Notes under the pieces: model-generated
What the model was told of the DNA's origin: nothing
Database searches by the model: none
Seen by the model: only the letters and a program-made list of their open reading frames with translations
Source of the DNA: Paenibacillus lycopersici
Lineage (GTDB): Bacteria > Bacillota > Bacilli > Paenibacillales > Paenibacillaceae
DNA: 64,000 nt
Assembly: GCF_010119935.1 (NCBI RefSeq)
Contig: NZ_CP048209.1
Location: forward strand, 6,360,001-6,424,000
Direction of reading: 5' to 3'
Shown: positions 1 to 7,956 of the stretch, piece by piece
Numbering within the stretch: the first letter of the stretch is position 1
Layout: every line of letters starts with the position of its first letter
Translations under genes and position numbers: made by a program

Positions 1-2025
1 CAGCTCCTGTTCATCCTCTATAACCGTGACGCCGAGGTCCTTGGCCTTCGTCAGTTTGCTGCCCGCGCTTTCGCCCGCGATGACGAAGTCGGTTTTCTTC
101 GACACGCTGCCGCTGATTTTGGCCCCCAGCGCCTCCAGCTTCTTGGCCGCTTCGTCCCGCGTCATCAAGGATAGCGTTCCGGTCAACACGACGGTTTTGC
201 CGCTGAAGATGCTGTCCGTTCTTGCCGGAGCGATCAGCTCGGCTTCCGCCTTGACGCCAAGCGCCAGCATGCGGTCGATGCTGTCCGCCCATACGGGGTC
301 GCGGAAATAGCTATAGATGCTCTCGGCTACGATGCCGCCTACGTCCGGCAGACCGACAAGCTCCTCTACTTCGGCGGACCTGATCGCCGCGAGACTGCCG
401 AAATGATCGGCCAGCATCTTCGTCGTCGCTTTGCCCGTATTAGGAATGCCCAGCGCGAACAGGAACGCCGCCAGATCGCGATCCTTCGACTTCTCCAGCG
501 CTTCGAGCAGCTTGCGCGCCTTACGGTCGCCGAATCGCTCCAAGCCGATGAGACTATCGTACGACAGCGCGTAGAGGTCGGCGGGATCGCGCACGCCGCA
601 CTCGTCGAAAAGCTGCTCCGCCGTCATAATGCTGAACGACTCGATGTCCATCGCATCGCGCGAGGAGAAATGCGTGATGCGCCCGATCGTTTGCGGCCGG
701 CAGCCGAGCTTGTTGCCGCAGAATAGGTGGGCGCCGCGGAGCTCAAGCGGCGTACCGCAGGACGGGCACTCCGCCGGGACAACGATCTCCTGCCCGGGCT
801 CGTCGTCCGCCTTTCCCAGAATTTCCGGAATGACGTCGTTCGAGCGGCGGATAAACACAGGGGTGCCCAGCGCGAACTTCAAGTTTTTGCGTTCGATATC
901 GCCGATATTGTTGAGCGTGCAGTTCTGGACGGTGACGCCGGCGAGATCGACGGCCTCGACGCGCGCAACCGGCGTGATTTTGCCGGTACGTCCGACTTCC
1001 CAGGACACGGACTCCAGAATCGTCGTCGTCTCTTCGGCTTCGAACTTGAACGCTACCGCCCAGCGCGGGAACTTGTCCGTGTACCCCAGCGTTTCGCGCG
1101 TGCGCATATCGGTCAATTTGACCACCGCGCCGTCAATGAGGAAATCATGCTCGTGACGGCCTGCCTCGACGCGCTCCAGCTCCGCCTGCACCTCTTCGAT
1201 CGTCGACCAATAGGTCGTGTAGTCGTTCACCTTGAAGCGGTTGTCCTTCAGAAACCGGATCATTTGCTGATGCGTCTCGAACGATACGCCTTCCGCAAAA
1301 CCGACATTATAGAAGAAGGCGCTCAGCTTGCGTTCCGCCGTGATTCTCGGATTCTGGTTGCGGAGCGCCCCGGCCGCCGCGTTGCGGGCATTCTTGAGCG
1401 GCTCGGCCGCCGTCGCATTGTAAGCCTCCAGCACCGACAAGTTCATGATGCCCTCGCCCTGCACTTCAATAAGCCCTTCCTTAAACGGTATGGAGAGCGG
1501 GATGGAACGGATCGTCCTCACCTGTGCCAGAATTCCCTCCCCGACAACGCCGTTGCCGCGCGTGGAAGCCTGCACGAGATGGCCGCCGTCATACGTCAAA
1601 TTCAGCGTGAGGCCGTCAAACTTCAGCTCGATCGCATAGGACGGATCGGGAAGCGGCACCGCATCCGGATTTTTGGCGTTGTAATCGGCGATCGCTTTGC
1701 TTACCCGCGCGTTCCATGCCAGCAAATCTTCCGCGTCCTGCGCCTTGTCGAGACTCCACAACCGGGCGCGATGGCGATGCGGCTCGAAGCCTTTCAAAAT
1801 ATCGCCGCCTACCCGCTGCGTCGGCGAATCGGGATACGCTTGCCCGCTTTGCTGCTCGAGCCGTACGAGCTCGTCATAGAGCTCGTCGTACTGCTTGTCG
1901 CTGATCGTCGGCCGATCAAGCGAGTAATAATTGTAATTGTGGACCGCCAGCAGGTCGATCAGCGCTCGCATGCGAAGTTGTTGCGCCGAATCGGCGTTCG
2001 ATCCCGGTTCCATCGCAGTCGTCAT
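1..2025 (-). CDS. ligA: NAD-dependent DNA ligase LigA, divergent type (3' end cut)
   Basis: Seals nicks in duplex DNA using NAD+ during replication and repair. 675 codons are in the window, and reading runs off the left edge inside the BRCT domain, so little more than the stop should be missing. The start is an ATG after GAGGGAGGACG. Seen in order: an NAD-binding N-terminal region (YDELYDEL), adenylation motif ELKFDGL with the catalytic Lys, ARNAAAGALR, an OB fold with FIRRSNDVIPEI, a four-Cys zinc finger (CPSC, then C-x5-C), HhH repeats and BRCT (GKTVVLTGTLS). It differs from the usual Bacillus form: EVQGEG instead of EVRGE, TLNN instead of TLHN, SLDKAQ instead of SLGNAF. These variants recall a second, clostridial type of LigA (from memory). 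It sits 55 nt after pcrA, the canonical place for ligA. Identity as a ligase is firm; the subfamily is inference. Confidence 0.93.
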   Translation of the reverse strand, partial: MTTAMEPGSNADSAQQLRMRALIDLLAVHNYNYYSLDRPTISDKQYDELYDELVRLEQQSGQAYPDSPTQRVGGDILKGFEPHRHRARLWSLDKAQDAEDLLAWNARVSKAIADYNAKNPDAVPLPDPSYAIELKFDGLTLNLTYDGGHLVQASTRGNGVVGEGILAQVRTIRSIPLSIPFKEGLIEVQGEGIMNLSVLEAYNATAAEPLKNARNAAAGALRNQNPRITAERKLSAFFYNVGFAEGVSFETHQQMIRFLKDNRFKVNDYTTYWSTIEEVQAELERVEAGRHEHDFLIDGAVVKLTDMRTRETLGYTDKFPRWAVAFKFEAEETTTILESVSWEVGRTGKITPVARVEAVDLAGVTVQNCTLNNIGDIERKNLKFALGTPVFIRRSNDVIPEILGKADDEPGQEIVVPAECPSCGTPLELRGAHLFCGNKLGCRPQTIGRITHFSSRDAMDIESFSIMTAEQLFDECGVRDPADLYALSYDSLIGLERFGDRKARKLLEALEKSKDRDLAAFLFALGIPNTGKATTKMLADHFGSLAAIRSAEVEELVGLPDVGGIVAESIYSYFRDPVWADSIDRMLALGVKAEAELIAPARTDSIFSGKTVVLTGTLSLMTRDEAAKKLEALGAKISGSVSKKTDFVIAGESAGSKLTKAKDLGVTVIEDEQEL

Positions 2026-2080
2026 GGACGTCCTCCCTCTCGTTTACATTCATCGTTTCGATCGGAGATCGAAAACATGG

Positions 2081-4423
2081 CTATACCTTCTCAATCGGAG
2101 CATGCGCGGCAAGCAGCTTCCTGATGCCCGTCGGCGCCGCGAATGCGACCTGGATCTCCTGCTTGTCGCCCGTTCCGCGAACGTCGACGACCGTGCCGAT
2201 CCCCCACTTGCCATGGGAAACCTTGTCGCCCACGGTGAAGTTCACGCCGGCCGCGCCGCCCGCAGCCGCGGTCCTGCCCGGAAGAACGGGACGCGACGGA
2301 TCCACGACGCGCACGCCGCTGCCGCCGTTCGCTGCCGGGGCTCCCGGACGCTGCGGCGCTGCGGCTCCGCCGCGGTAACCGAATCCGTTGCCGGTCGGGC
2401 TGCCTGTACGCCCGCCTCCGAAGCCGCCGCCGGCGCCTCCGCCTATCGACCGGCTTCGACCGGCCGGCGAAGCATCGGACTTGAGCTCATCCGGCACCTC
2501 GCGCAAAAACCGCGACGGCATATTGGCATTCGTCCGCCCAAAGAGCGTACGCATCCGCGCGCAAGTGAGAAACAGCTGTTTCTCGGCGCGGGTAATGCCC
2601 ACGTACGCGAGACGGCGTTCTTCCTCCAGCTCGTCGTTGTCGTTCAGCGCACGGCTGTGCGGGAAGACGCCTTCCTCCATGCCGATAATGAAGACGATCG
2701 GGAACTCCAGGCCTTTGGCGCTGTGCATGGTCATCAGCACGACCGCGTCCTTCACGCCGCCTTCCGGCTCGTCTTCGTCCATGGAGTCGATGTCGGCGAT
2801 CAGCGCGAGATCCGTCAGGAACGATACGAGCGACTTATCTTCGTTGCGCTTCTCGAAGTCTTGGGTAACGGAGAGGAACTCGTCGATATTCTCGAGGCGC
2901 GCCTTCGATTCCAGCGTATTCTCGCGCTGCAATTCCTCGCGGTAGCCGCTCATCTCCAGCACCTTCTCCGTCAATTCCGTCACGGACAAGTAATCGACCA
3001 TGCGCGTCAGGTTATGAATCATCTCCTGGAACTCGCGGAGCGCCGTGCGGGCGCGTCCCGTCACGTCCAGCCAATCCAGCTGCTCCAGCAGCGCGAAGAC
3101 GGACACGCCGCGAACGCCCGCTTCCTCCAGCAGCTTCGTTACCGTCGTGTCGCCGATGCCCCGCTTCGGCACGTTGACGATCCGTTGGAAGCAGACGTCG
3201 TCGTCCGGATTGGAAATCAGCCGCAGGTAGGCCAGCAGATCCTTGATCTCTTTGCGGTCGTAGAACTTGACGCCGCCGACGATCTGGTACGGAATGTCGG
3301 ATTTGATGAGCGTTTCCTCGATTACCCGCGATTGGGCGTTCGTGCGGTACAATATGGCATGATCGGCAAATTTGCGCCCTTTATTCACTTGCTGGCGAAT
3401 TTGTCCCGTGACGAAATAGCCTTCGTCATGTTCCGTGTCGGCTTGATAGACCAGGATGGCTTCGCCTTCGCCCTGGTCGGTCCACAGCTTCTTGTCCTTG
3501 CGGGAGCTGTTCAGCTTGATGACGGCGTTCGCCGCGTTCAGGATATTCGCCGTCGAGCGGTAATTCTGTTCCAGCAGGATCGTCTTCGCTTCCGGATAAT
3601 CTTCCTCGAAGTTCAAAATATTCGTAATGTCCGCGCCCCGCCAACGGTAAATCGACTGGTCGCTGTCGCCTACGACGCAAATGTTGTGGTGCTTGTCGGC
3701 AAGCATGTTGCACAGCATGTACTGCGCGCGGTTCGTATCTTGATACTCGTCGACGTGGATATAGCGGAATTTATTCTGATAGAAGGCCAGCACGTCCGGC
3801 TCGTCCTTGAACAGCTGGATCGTCTTCATGATGAGGTCGTCGAAATCGAGCGAGTTGTTGCTCTTCAGCTTCTTCTGGTACATCGCGTACACTTTGGCCG
3901 CGATGCCTTCGAAATAATCCCCGATCTTCAGCTCGAACTGCTCGGGCGTGACCAGCTCGTTCTTTGCGCCGCCAATCGCCGCCTGCACGCTCTTCGGTTC
4001 GAATTTCTTCGTGTCGATGTTCAATTCCTTCATGCAATTGCGGATGACCGACAATTGGTCGGCGGAATCCAGGATCGAGAAGCTGTTCGTAAAGCCGATC
4101 CGGCCGATGTCCCGGCGCAAAATGCGCACGCACATCGAGTGGAACGTGGATACCCAAATATCTTGCGCGGACGGACCGACAAGGGCGCCTACCCGCGTCT
4201 GCATTTCTCTCGCCGCTTTATTCGTAAAGGTAATCGCCAGGATGCTCCACGGCGCTACGCGTCTCTTCTCCATCAAATACGCAATGCGGTGCGTTAACAC
4301 GCGCGTCTTGCCGCTTCCCGCTCCCGCCATAATGAGCAGCGGCCCTTCTGTCGCTTGAACGGCTGCGCGCTGCGGCGGGTTCAATTTGCTGACAGCTTGA
4401 TCGATGCTAAATTCATTCAACAT
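2081..4423 (-). CDS. pcrA: ATP-dependent DNA helicase PcrA (UvrD/Rep family)
   Basis: SF1 3'-5' helicase used in repair, rolling-circle replication and removal of RNA polymerase or RecA from DNA. About 780 aa, slightly longer than the Bacillus protein. Visible motifs: Walker A GAGSGKTRVLTHRIAYLM near residue 35, ITFTNKAAREM, DEYQDTN (motif II), GDSDQSIYRWRGAD (motif III) and YVGITRAEKQLFLTCA (motif VI). A long Gly/Pro/Arg-rich low-complexity linker precedes a C-terminal Tudor-like segment (VGDKVSHGKWGIGTV) that contacts RNA polymerase in relatives. Start choice is open: AGGAG lies 12 nt before this ATG and only 3 nt before the in-frame ATG at 4432. The ATG at 4465 is excluded because the predicted transcript starts near it. 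Downstream of pcrB and upstream of ligA, as in other Bacillales. Confidence 0.96.
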   Translation of the reverse strand: MLNEFSIDQAVSKLNPPQRAAVQATEGPLLIMAGAGSGKTRVLTHRIAYLMEKRRVAPWSILAITFTNKAAREMQTRVGALVGPSAQDIWVSTFHSMCVRILRRDIGRIGFTNSFSILDSADQLSVIRNCMKELNIDTKKFEPKSVQAAIGGAKNELVTPEQFELKIGDYFEGIAAKVYAMYQKKLKSNNSLDFDDLIMKTIQLFKDEPDVLAFYQNKFRYIHVDEYQDTNRAQYMLCNMLADKHHNICVVGDSDQSIYRWRGADITNILNFEEDYPEAKTILLEQNYRSTANILNAANAVIKLNSSRKDKKLWTDQGEGEAILVYQADTEHDEGYFVTGQIRQQVNKGRKFADHAILYRTNAQSRVIEETLIKSDIPYQIVGGVKFYDRKEIKDLLAYLRLISNPDDDVCFQRIVNVPKRGIGDTTVTKLLEEAGVRGVSVFALLEQLDWLDVTGRARTALREFQEMIHNLTRMVDYLSVTELTEKVLEMSGYREELQRENTLESKARLENIDEFLSVTQDFEKRNEDKSLVSFLTDLALIADIDSMDEDEPEGGVKDAVVLMTMHSAKGLEFPIVFIIGMEEGVFPHSRALNDNDELEEERRLAYVGITRAEKQLFLTCARMRTLFGRTNANMPSRFLREVPDELKSDASPAGRSRSIGGGAGGGFGGGRTGSPTGNGFGYRGGAAAPQRPGAPAANGGSGVRVVDPSRPVLPGRTAAAGGAAGVNFTVGDKVSHGKWGIGTVVDVRGTGDKQEIQVAFAAPTGIRKLLAAHAPIEKV

Positions 4424-4467
4424 AGTGAACATAAACTCCTTTGTTCGCATTTGTTCGCCTATCATCC

Positions 4468-4496
4468 AGTCTAGACAACCGTGCGGGATGTGTCAA
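4468..4496 (-). promoter_or_regulatory. SigA-type promoter of pcrA-ligA
   Basis: Perfect -35 TTGACA, 17-bp spacer and -10 TAGACT (5 of 6) on the minus strand, with the -10 about 36 nt before the chosen pcrA start. It allows pcrA-ligA expression independent of pcrB and the regulatory genes upstream. Predicted from sequence only. Confidence 0.6.
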
Positions 4497-4597
4497 TTAG
4501 AGGTTGGAGGAAAAGAAAAACGGCATTGAAACGAAGGACCGCCGTCTGTTGCCCGATTCGTCGTCAAAGCCGTTTCGTATATCGCCCGTCCTGCCGC

Positions 4598-5308
4598 CTA
4601 TCGGCCGAACGGCACTTCCGCAACCGCGGCGACCGTCGCCAAGGCCGCCTCCAAGTCTTCATAGATGATGTTGCCGACGATGACGGTATGCGCCGCCGCC
4701 GCCGCTTCGCGCGCTTTGCCGGCGTTGTCGATGCCGCCGCCGTAGAATACTTGCGCGCCGGAAGCCAGTCTTGCCGCCCGCTTCACCAGCTCCATGTCGC
4801 CGAACTTCCCGCTGTACTCCAGGTAGATGATCGGCAGCCGCATCAGCCTGTCGGCCATATAGACATGCGCCGCCAACGTCTCCGCGTCCAGCGGCGACCG
4901 GGCGCCGGTCAGCTTGGCGGCTTCGGCATCCGCGTTCAGAATCAAGTAGCCCTCCGCCGACGTGTCTTCCCATGGAATGAAAGCCCCCCATTTGCGGAGC
5001 GCTTCGACCTGCCTGCCCGCCAGCCATTCCGCCCGATCGGTGTTGAGCACGAGCGGGATGAAATAGTGGTCGAAGCCGGGAACGGCCGCCTCCTCGCTTG
5101 AAACCTCCAGCGCGCAGGGCACTTCATACCGCCGGATGCGGGACATGAGGTCTACCGTATTGTCGAACGTCACGCCCGTCGATCCACCGACGATCACCGC
5201 GTCCGTGCCGGACATGCATACGGCTTCCAGCCGCCCGTCGCTGATTTCGCGGTCCGGATCAAGCTTAAAGACATGCCGCCAATTCTCGTAAATCGCTTGC
5301 ACGTTCAC
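4598..5308 (-). CDS. pcrB: Heptaprenylglyceryl phosphate synthase PcrB
   Basis: Joins sn-glycerol-1-phosphate to a polyprenyl diphosphate (heptaprenyl in Bacillus) to make an archaeal-type ether lipid precursor at the membrane. 236 aa, close to the family's usual length. A TIM barrel with SGTDAVIVGGSTGVT near residue 33, PWEDTSAEGYLILNADA, the YLEYSG segment and the phosphate-binding YGGGIDNAGKA and IVGNIIYED loops. The start is a GTG with GGAGG 6 nt upstream. An ATG two bases earlier is in another frame and is followed at once by TGA. It lies 48 nt after the STAS gene, so it may be co-transcribed with the stress-signalling genes upstream, and it precedes pcrA as in B. subtilis. Confidence 0.93.
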   Translation of the reverse strand: MNVQAIYENWRHVFKLDPDREISDGRLEAVCMSGTDAVIVGGSTGVTFDNTVDLMSRIRRYEVPCALEVSSEEAAVPGFDHYFIPLVLNTDRAEWLAGRQVEALRKWGAFIPWEDTSAEGYLILNADAEAAKLTGARSPLDAETLAAHVYMADRLMRLPIIYLEYSGKFGDMELVKRAARLASGAQVFYGGGIDNAGKAREAAAAAHTVIVGNIIYEDLEAALATVAAVAEVPFGR

Positions 5309-5356
5309 ATGATACCTCCATCGCCTTGCTAGCTGCTTCGCGCATTGCTTCGCATC

Positions 5357-5725
5357 TTAAATATTTAATGCCTCGATGCGCTGAATAACCGCGAATTCGT
5401 TCGGATAAATCATCATATATTCCGTCAATCCGACCATGCGGAACAGCTTCTCGTAATGAGGCGTCACGCCCCAAGAGAACGTATGGACGCCAGCCTTGCT
5501 TCCCATGCGGGCAAGCCGGATCAGGACGGCCATGCCGCCGCTGTTGATGTACTCCACCTTCGTCAAATCCAGCGCCAGAAAACGAATGCCCAGGCCCAGC
5601 TCCTTCTGCTGTTCAAGGCCCGCGAGCAGCGTCGCCTCCGCCGATTTCGTCAGCTCGCCGCTCAGCTCAAGCACGACGCCGCTAGGAAATTTACGCGTAT
5701 GCATCGAAAACGATTGTTCTGCCAC
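5357..5725 (-). CDS. STAS-domain anti-sigma factor antagonist (RsbV/SpoIIAA-like)
   Basis: A small cytosolic STAS protein of 122 aa that should cycle between a Ser-phosphorylated form and a free form binding an anti-sigma kinase. The phosphorylation site lies in DLTKVEYINSGGMAVL, with the candidate serine at residue 62. The start is GTG with GAGGGG 9 nt upstream; the longer open frame lies inside the preceding gene. It begins 17 nt after the stop of the phosphatase/kinase fusion, so the three-part switch (phosphatase, kinase domain, antagonist) is encoded in tandem. The partner sigma factor or other target is not in the window. The family call is firm; the pathway is inferred from neighbours. 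Confidence 0.85.
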   Translation of the reverse strand: MAEQSFSMHTRKFPSGVVLELSGELTKSAEATLLAGLEQQKELGLGIRFLALDLTKVEYINSGGMAVLIRLARMGSKAGVHTFSWGVTPHYEKLFRMVGLTEYMMIYPNEFAVIQRIEALNI

Positions 5726-5742
5726 TGTCTTAATCCCCTCTG

Positions 5743-7956
5743 CTATATAGACTGCCCATCGGGAGCGTTTCTCGGTTGGCGCATAAAATAAAGCTCGATA
5801 TAAAAGCCTCTCTCGTCTCTTCCCGTCGTCCAATAATCGGCAAGCGAATCGATCATGACCAGCCCCCAGCCGCGCGGGTCTTCCGATTCCAGCTTCTTGT
5901 GCATCTCTTCCTCGTCCCGGGAAAGGCGCGGGAAGAAGCCGCCGCCTTCGTCGTACACGCGGCAAACGGCCAGCATGCCGCCGATTTGGGCGATGACGGT
6001 CACGTATTGGTTCGGCTGCAGCTTGTTACCATGTTCAATGGCGTTAATCATCGCCTCGCAAATCGCGCTTTGCGCGTCTTCCCGGATATCGCATTCCGGC
6101 CACCGCTCTCCCATCCAGTCGCCGATCTTCATGGCAATGAGCCGCTCGGCGCCCAATTGGCTGCGCACCGACCATTCCCGCGACAAGAACGGATTATCGA
6201 ACGGAACGGACGACGTGCCCTGCTCGCCCGACGCCAAGTTCAGCTTCGCGAGCACGCTGCCGTACTCGCCGGCCAGCTCGAGCACGACGACCGTCCGGTC
6301 GTCTTGGCCGGGGCCGCATTCCAGGTCGACCCGGGAAAGCCACTCGTCGATGACCTCCGCCAGGTCCGCTGCCGAATTCCAGGTGGACAGCTCGGCCTCC
6401 AAGCCTTCGAAGCTGTACATCTCCCCATGGCGGTTAACGGCCTCGATCAATCCGTCGGTATACAGCAGGAACCGGTCCCCGCTCTCCAGCTGCAGGGTGA
6501 TTTCTTCGTAAGCCGCGTCCGGATCGATGCCGATCGGAAGCGAGCTGCAGTCAAGCGGCTGAAACCTTCCGTTCTTCGCAACGACGTAAGGCGATAAATG
6601 CCCGGCGCTCGCATACTGCACCTGGTTGTTCGTCAGATCGATGACGCCGACTCCGATCGTCACGGAGCCTTCCTCGCCCATCGCTTCGCACAGCTGGCGG
6701 TTCATGCGCGCCAGCACCTCGGAAGGGCTGCCGCTGCGCCGGATTTCAGAACGGAAGACGAGCAGCTGCGCGGACATGAGCAGCGCGGCCGGCAAGCCTT
6801 TGCCGGATACGTCGCCGATCATGATGGCAAATCGGCTCGGGCCGAGCGACACGACGTCGTAGAAATCCCCGCCCACTTCGCGGTACGAGCGGCAGCGGGC
6901 CGCGATCCGGTACGATCCGATCGTCAAATCGCCCGGCGGCAGCAGCTTCTGCTGGACGTTGTAGGCGAGCTTCAATTCCCGCTCCAGCGAATCGTACTCC
7001 CGATTCATCCGGTTCTGCAGCTCCTTGAAGGCGATCGCCAGCTCTCCCGCTTCGTCATGCAGCATTTCCGCCACTTCGTGCCGGGGAAGCCCGTAGCCGC
7101 CGACCAGTCCGCGGATGCCGCGAATCAAGCCGCGCAGCTCCTGTCTGAATTGCATCGTTACGTAGCTGAATAAACTTAAGCCCATTATAAAATAAAACAA
7201 TGCGATGATGCCAAATTTATACGGATCCATCGGCTCATGCGGCCTTGCGGTCACGAAAGCAAGCTGGAGCAGACTGAGAATGGTTACGATAAACGTGCAT
7301 GCGTACGTGATGACCAGCGGCTGCGCGAACGAGGCGCGGCCGTCGAACCCGCTCGGCAGCGGCTGCAGGCGCATGAGCACCGGCCGGAGCAGGCGGCGTA
7401 CCGAATTAAACAGCGCGATCGCCAAGAAAATGAACAAGCTCTGCTCGCCGACGACCGTTCCGAGTACCTGAAGGCCGTCCGTCTCATAGCGCATATCGTA
7501 TAAGAGGTCCTTGCCGTGACAGACTGCCGAGAACAGCAGGCCGAACAGCACGATGCCATACAGGAGCTCGTATGGCAGCCGATACAGCCGGCGCAGCGCC
7601 GTATGGATGCCCGTCTCCTGCGCAGACTCGGCCGCCGGCGCGCCATTGAACGACAATACGCCGAACGCCGGCAACAGCCGCACGGCCGAGACGCAAAGCA
7701 GCGTCAACCCGAGCACCAGGGCGCCCAGGCCGGCGATAACCGGCGAGAACGGGAACATCGCTTCGAAGTGGGAATCCAGCATCGACTCCGCTTGCGCGAT
7801 GAGGACGCCCGCGAACATCGTCAGCAAATAGACGGCCAGCAGGCGATTAAGCAGCGCAGCGTTCTCATAAATCGGATGTTTCTTGATTTGGTCTGCCTTC
7901 GGGCGGTCTTTGGGCTGCGACTTCGCGTCCGTCTTCAGCTCTGAATTCAGCTCCAT
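5743..7956 (-). CDS. Membrane PP2C (SpoIIE/RsbU-type) phosphatase fused to an RsbW-like HATPase domain
   Basis: Predicted to be a complete partner-switch regulator in one 737-aa chain. About residues 35-275 hold several hydrophobic membrane segments. A charged linker or coiled coil (ELKLAYNVQQKLLPPGDL) follows. The PP2C-type phosphatase (about 345-560) shows REVGGDFYDV, IGDVSGKGLPAALLMS, SAGHLSPY, LYTDGLIEA and metal-binding GQDDRTVVVLE. The C-terminal GHKL ATPase (about 610-720) shows EAMINAIEHGNK, VYDEGGGF and DPRGWGLVMID. Its start overlaps the stop of the regulator gene upstream by 10 nt, and the STAS gene follows directly, so translation is probably coupled. The substrate is presumably the STAS Ser62, dephosphorylated by one domain and phosphorylated by the other. 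The membrane part should sense a signal; nothing in the sequence says which. Confidence 0.88.
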   Translation of the reverse strand: MELNSELKTDAKSQPKDRPKADQIKKHPIYENAALLNRLLAVYLLTMFAGVLIAQAESMLDSHFEAMFPFSPVIAGLGALVLGLTLLCVSAVRLLPAFGVLSFNGAPAAESAQETGIHTALRRLYRLPYELLYGIVLFGLLFSAVCHGKDLLYDMRYETDGLQVLGTVVGEQSLFIFLAIALFNSVRRLLRPVLMRLQPLPSGFDGRASFAQPLVITYACTFIVTILSLLQLAFVTARPHEPMDPYKFGIIALFYFIMGLSLFSYVTMQFRQELRGLIRGIRGLVGGYGLPRHEVAEMLHDEAGELAIAFKELQNRMNREYDSLERELKLAYNVQQKLLPPGDLTIGSYRIAARCRSYREVGGDFYDVVSLGPSRFAIMIGDVSGKGLPAALLMSAQLLVFRSEIRRSGSPSEVLARMNRQLCEAMGEEGSVTIGVGVIDLTNNQVQYASAGHLSPYVVAKNGRFQPLDCSSLPIGIDPDAAYEEITLQLESGDRFLLYTDGLIEAVNRHGEMYSFEGLEAELSTWNSAADLAEVIDEWLSRVDLECGPGQDDRTVVVLELAGEYGSVLAKLNLASGEQGTSSVPFDNPFLSREWSVRSQLGAERLIAMKIGDWMGERWPECDIREDAQSAICEAMINAIEHGNKLQPNQYVTVIAQIGGMLAVCRVYDEGGGFFPRLSRDEEEMHKKLESEDPRGWGLVMIDSLADYWTTGRDERGFYIELYFMRQPRNAPDGQSI

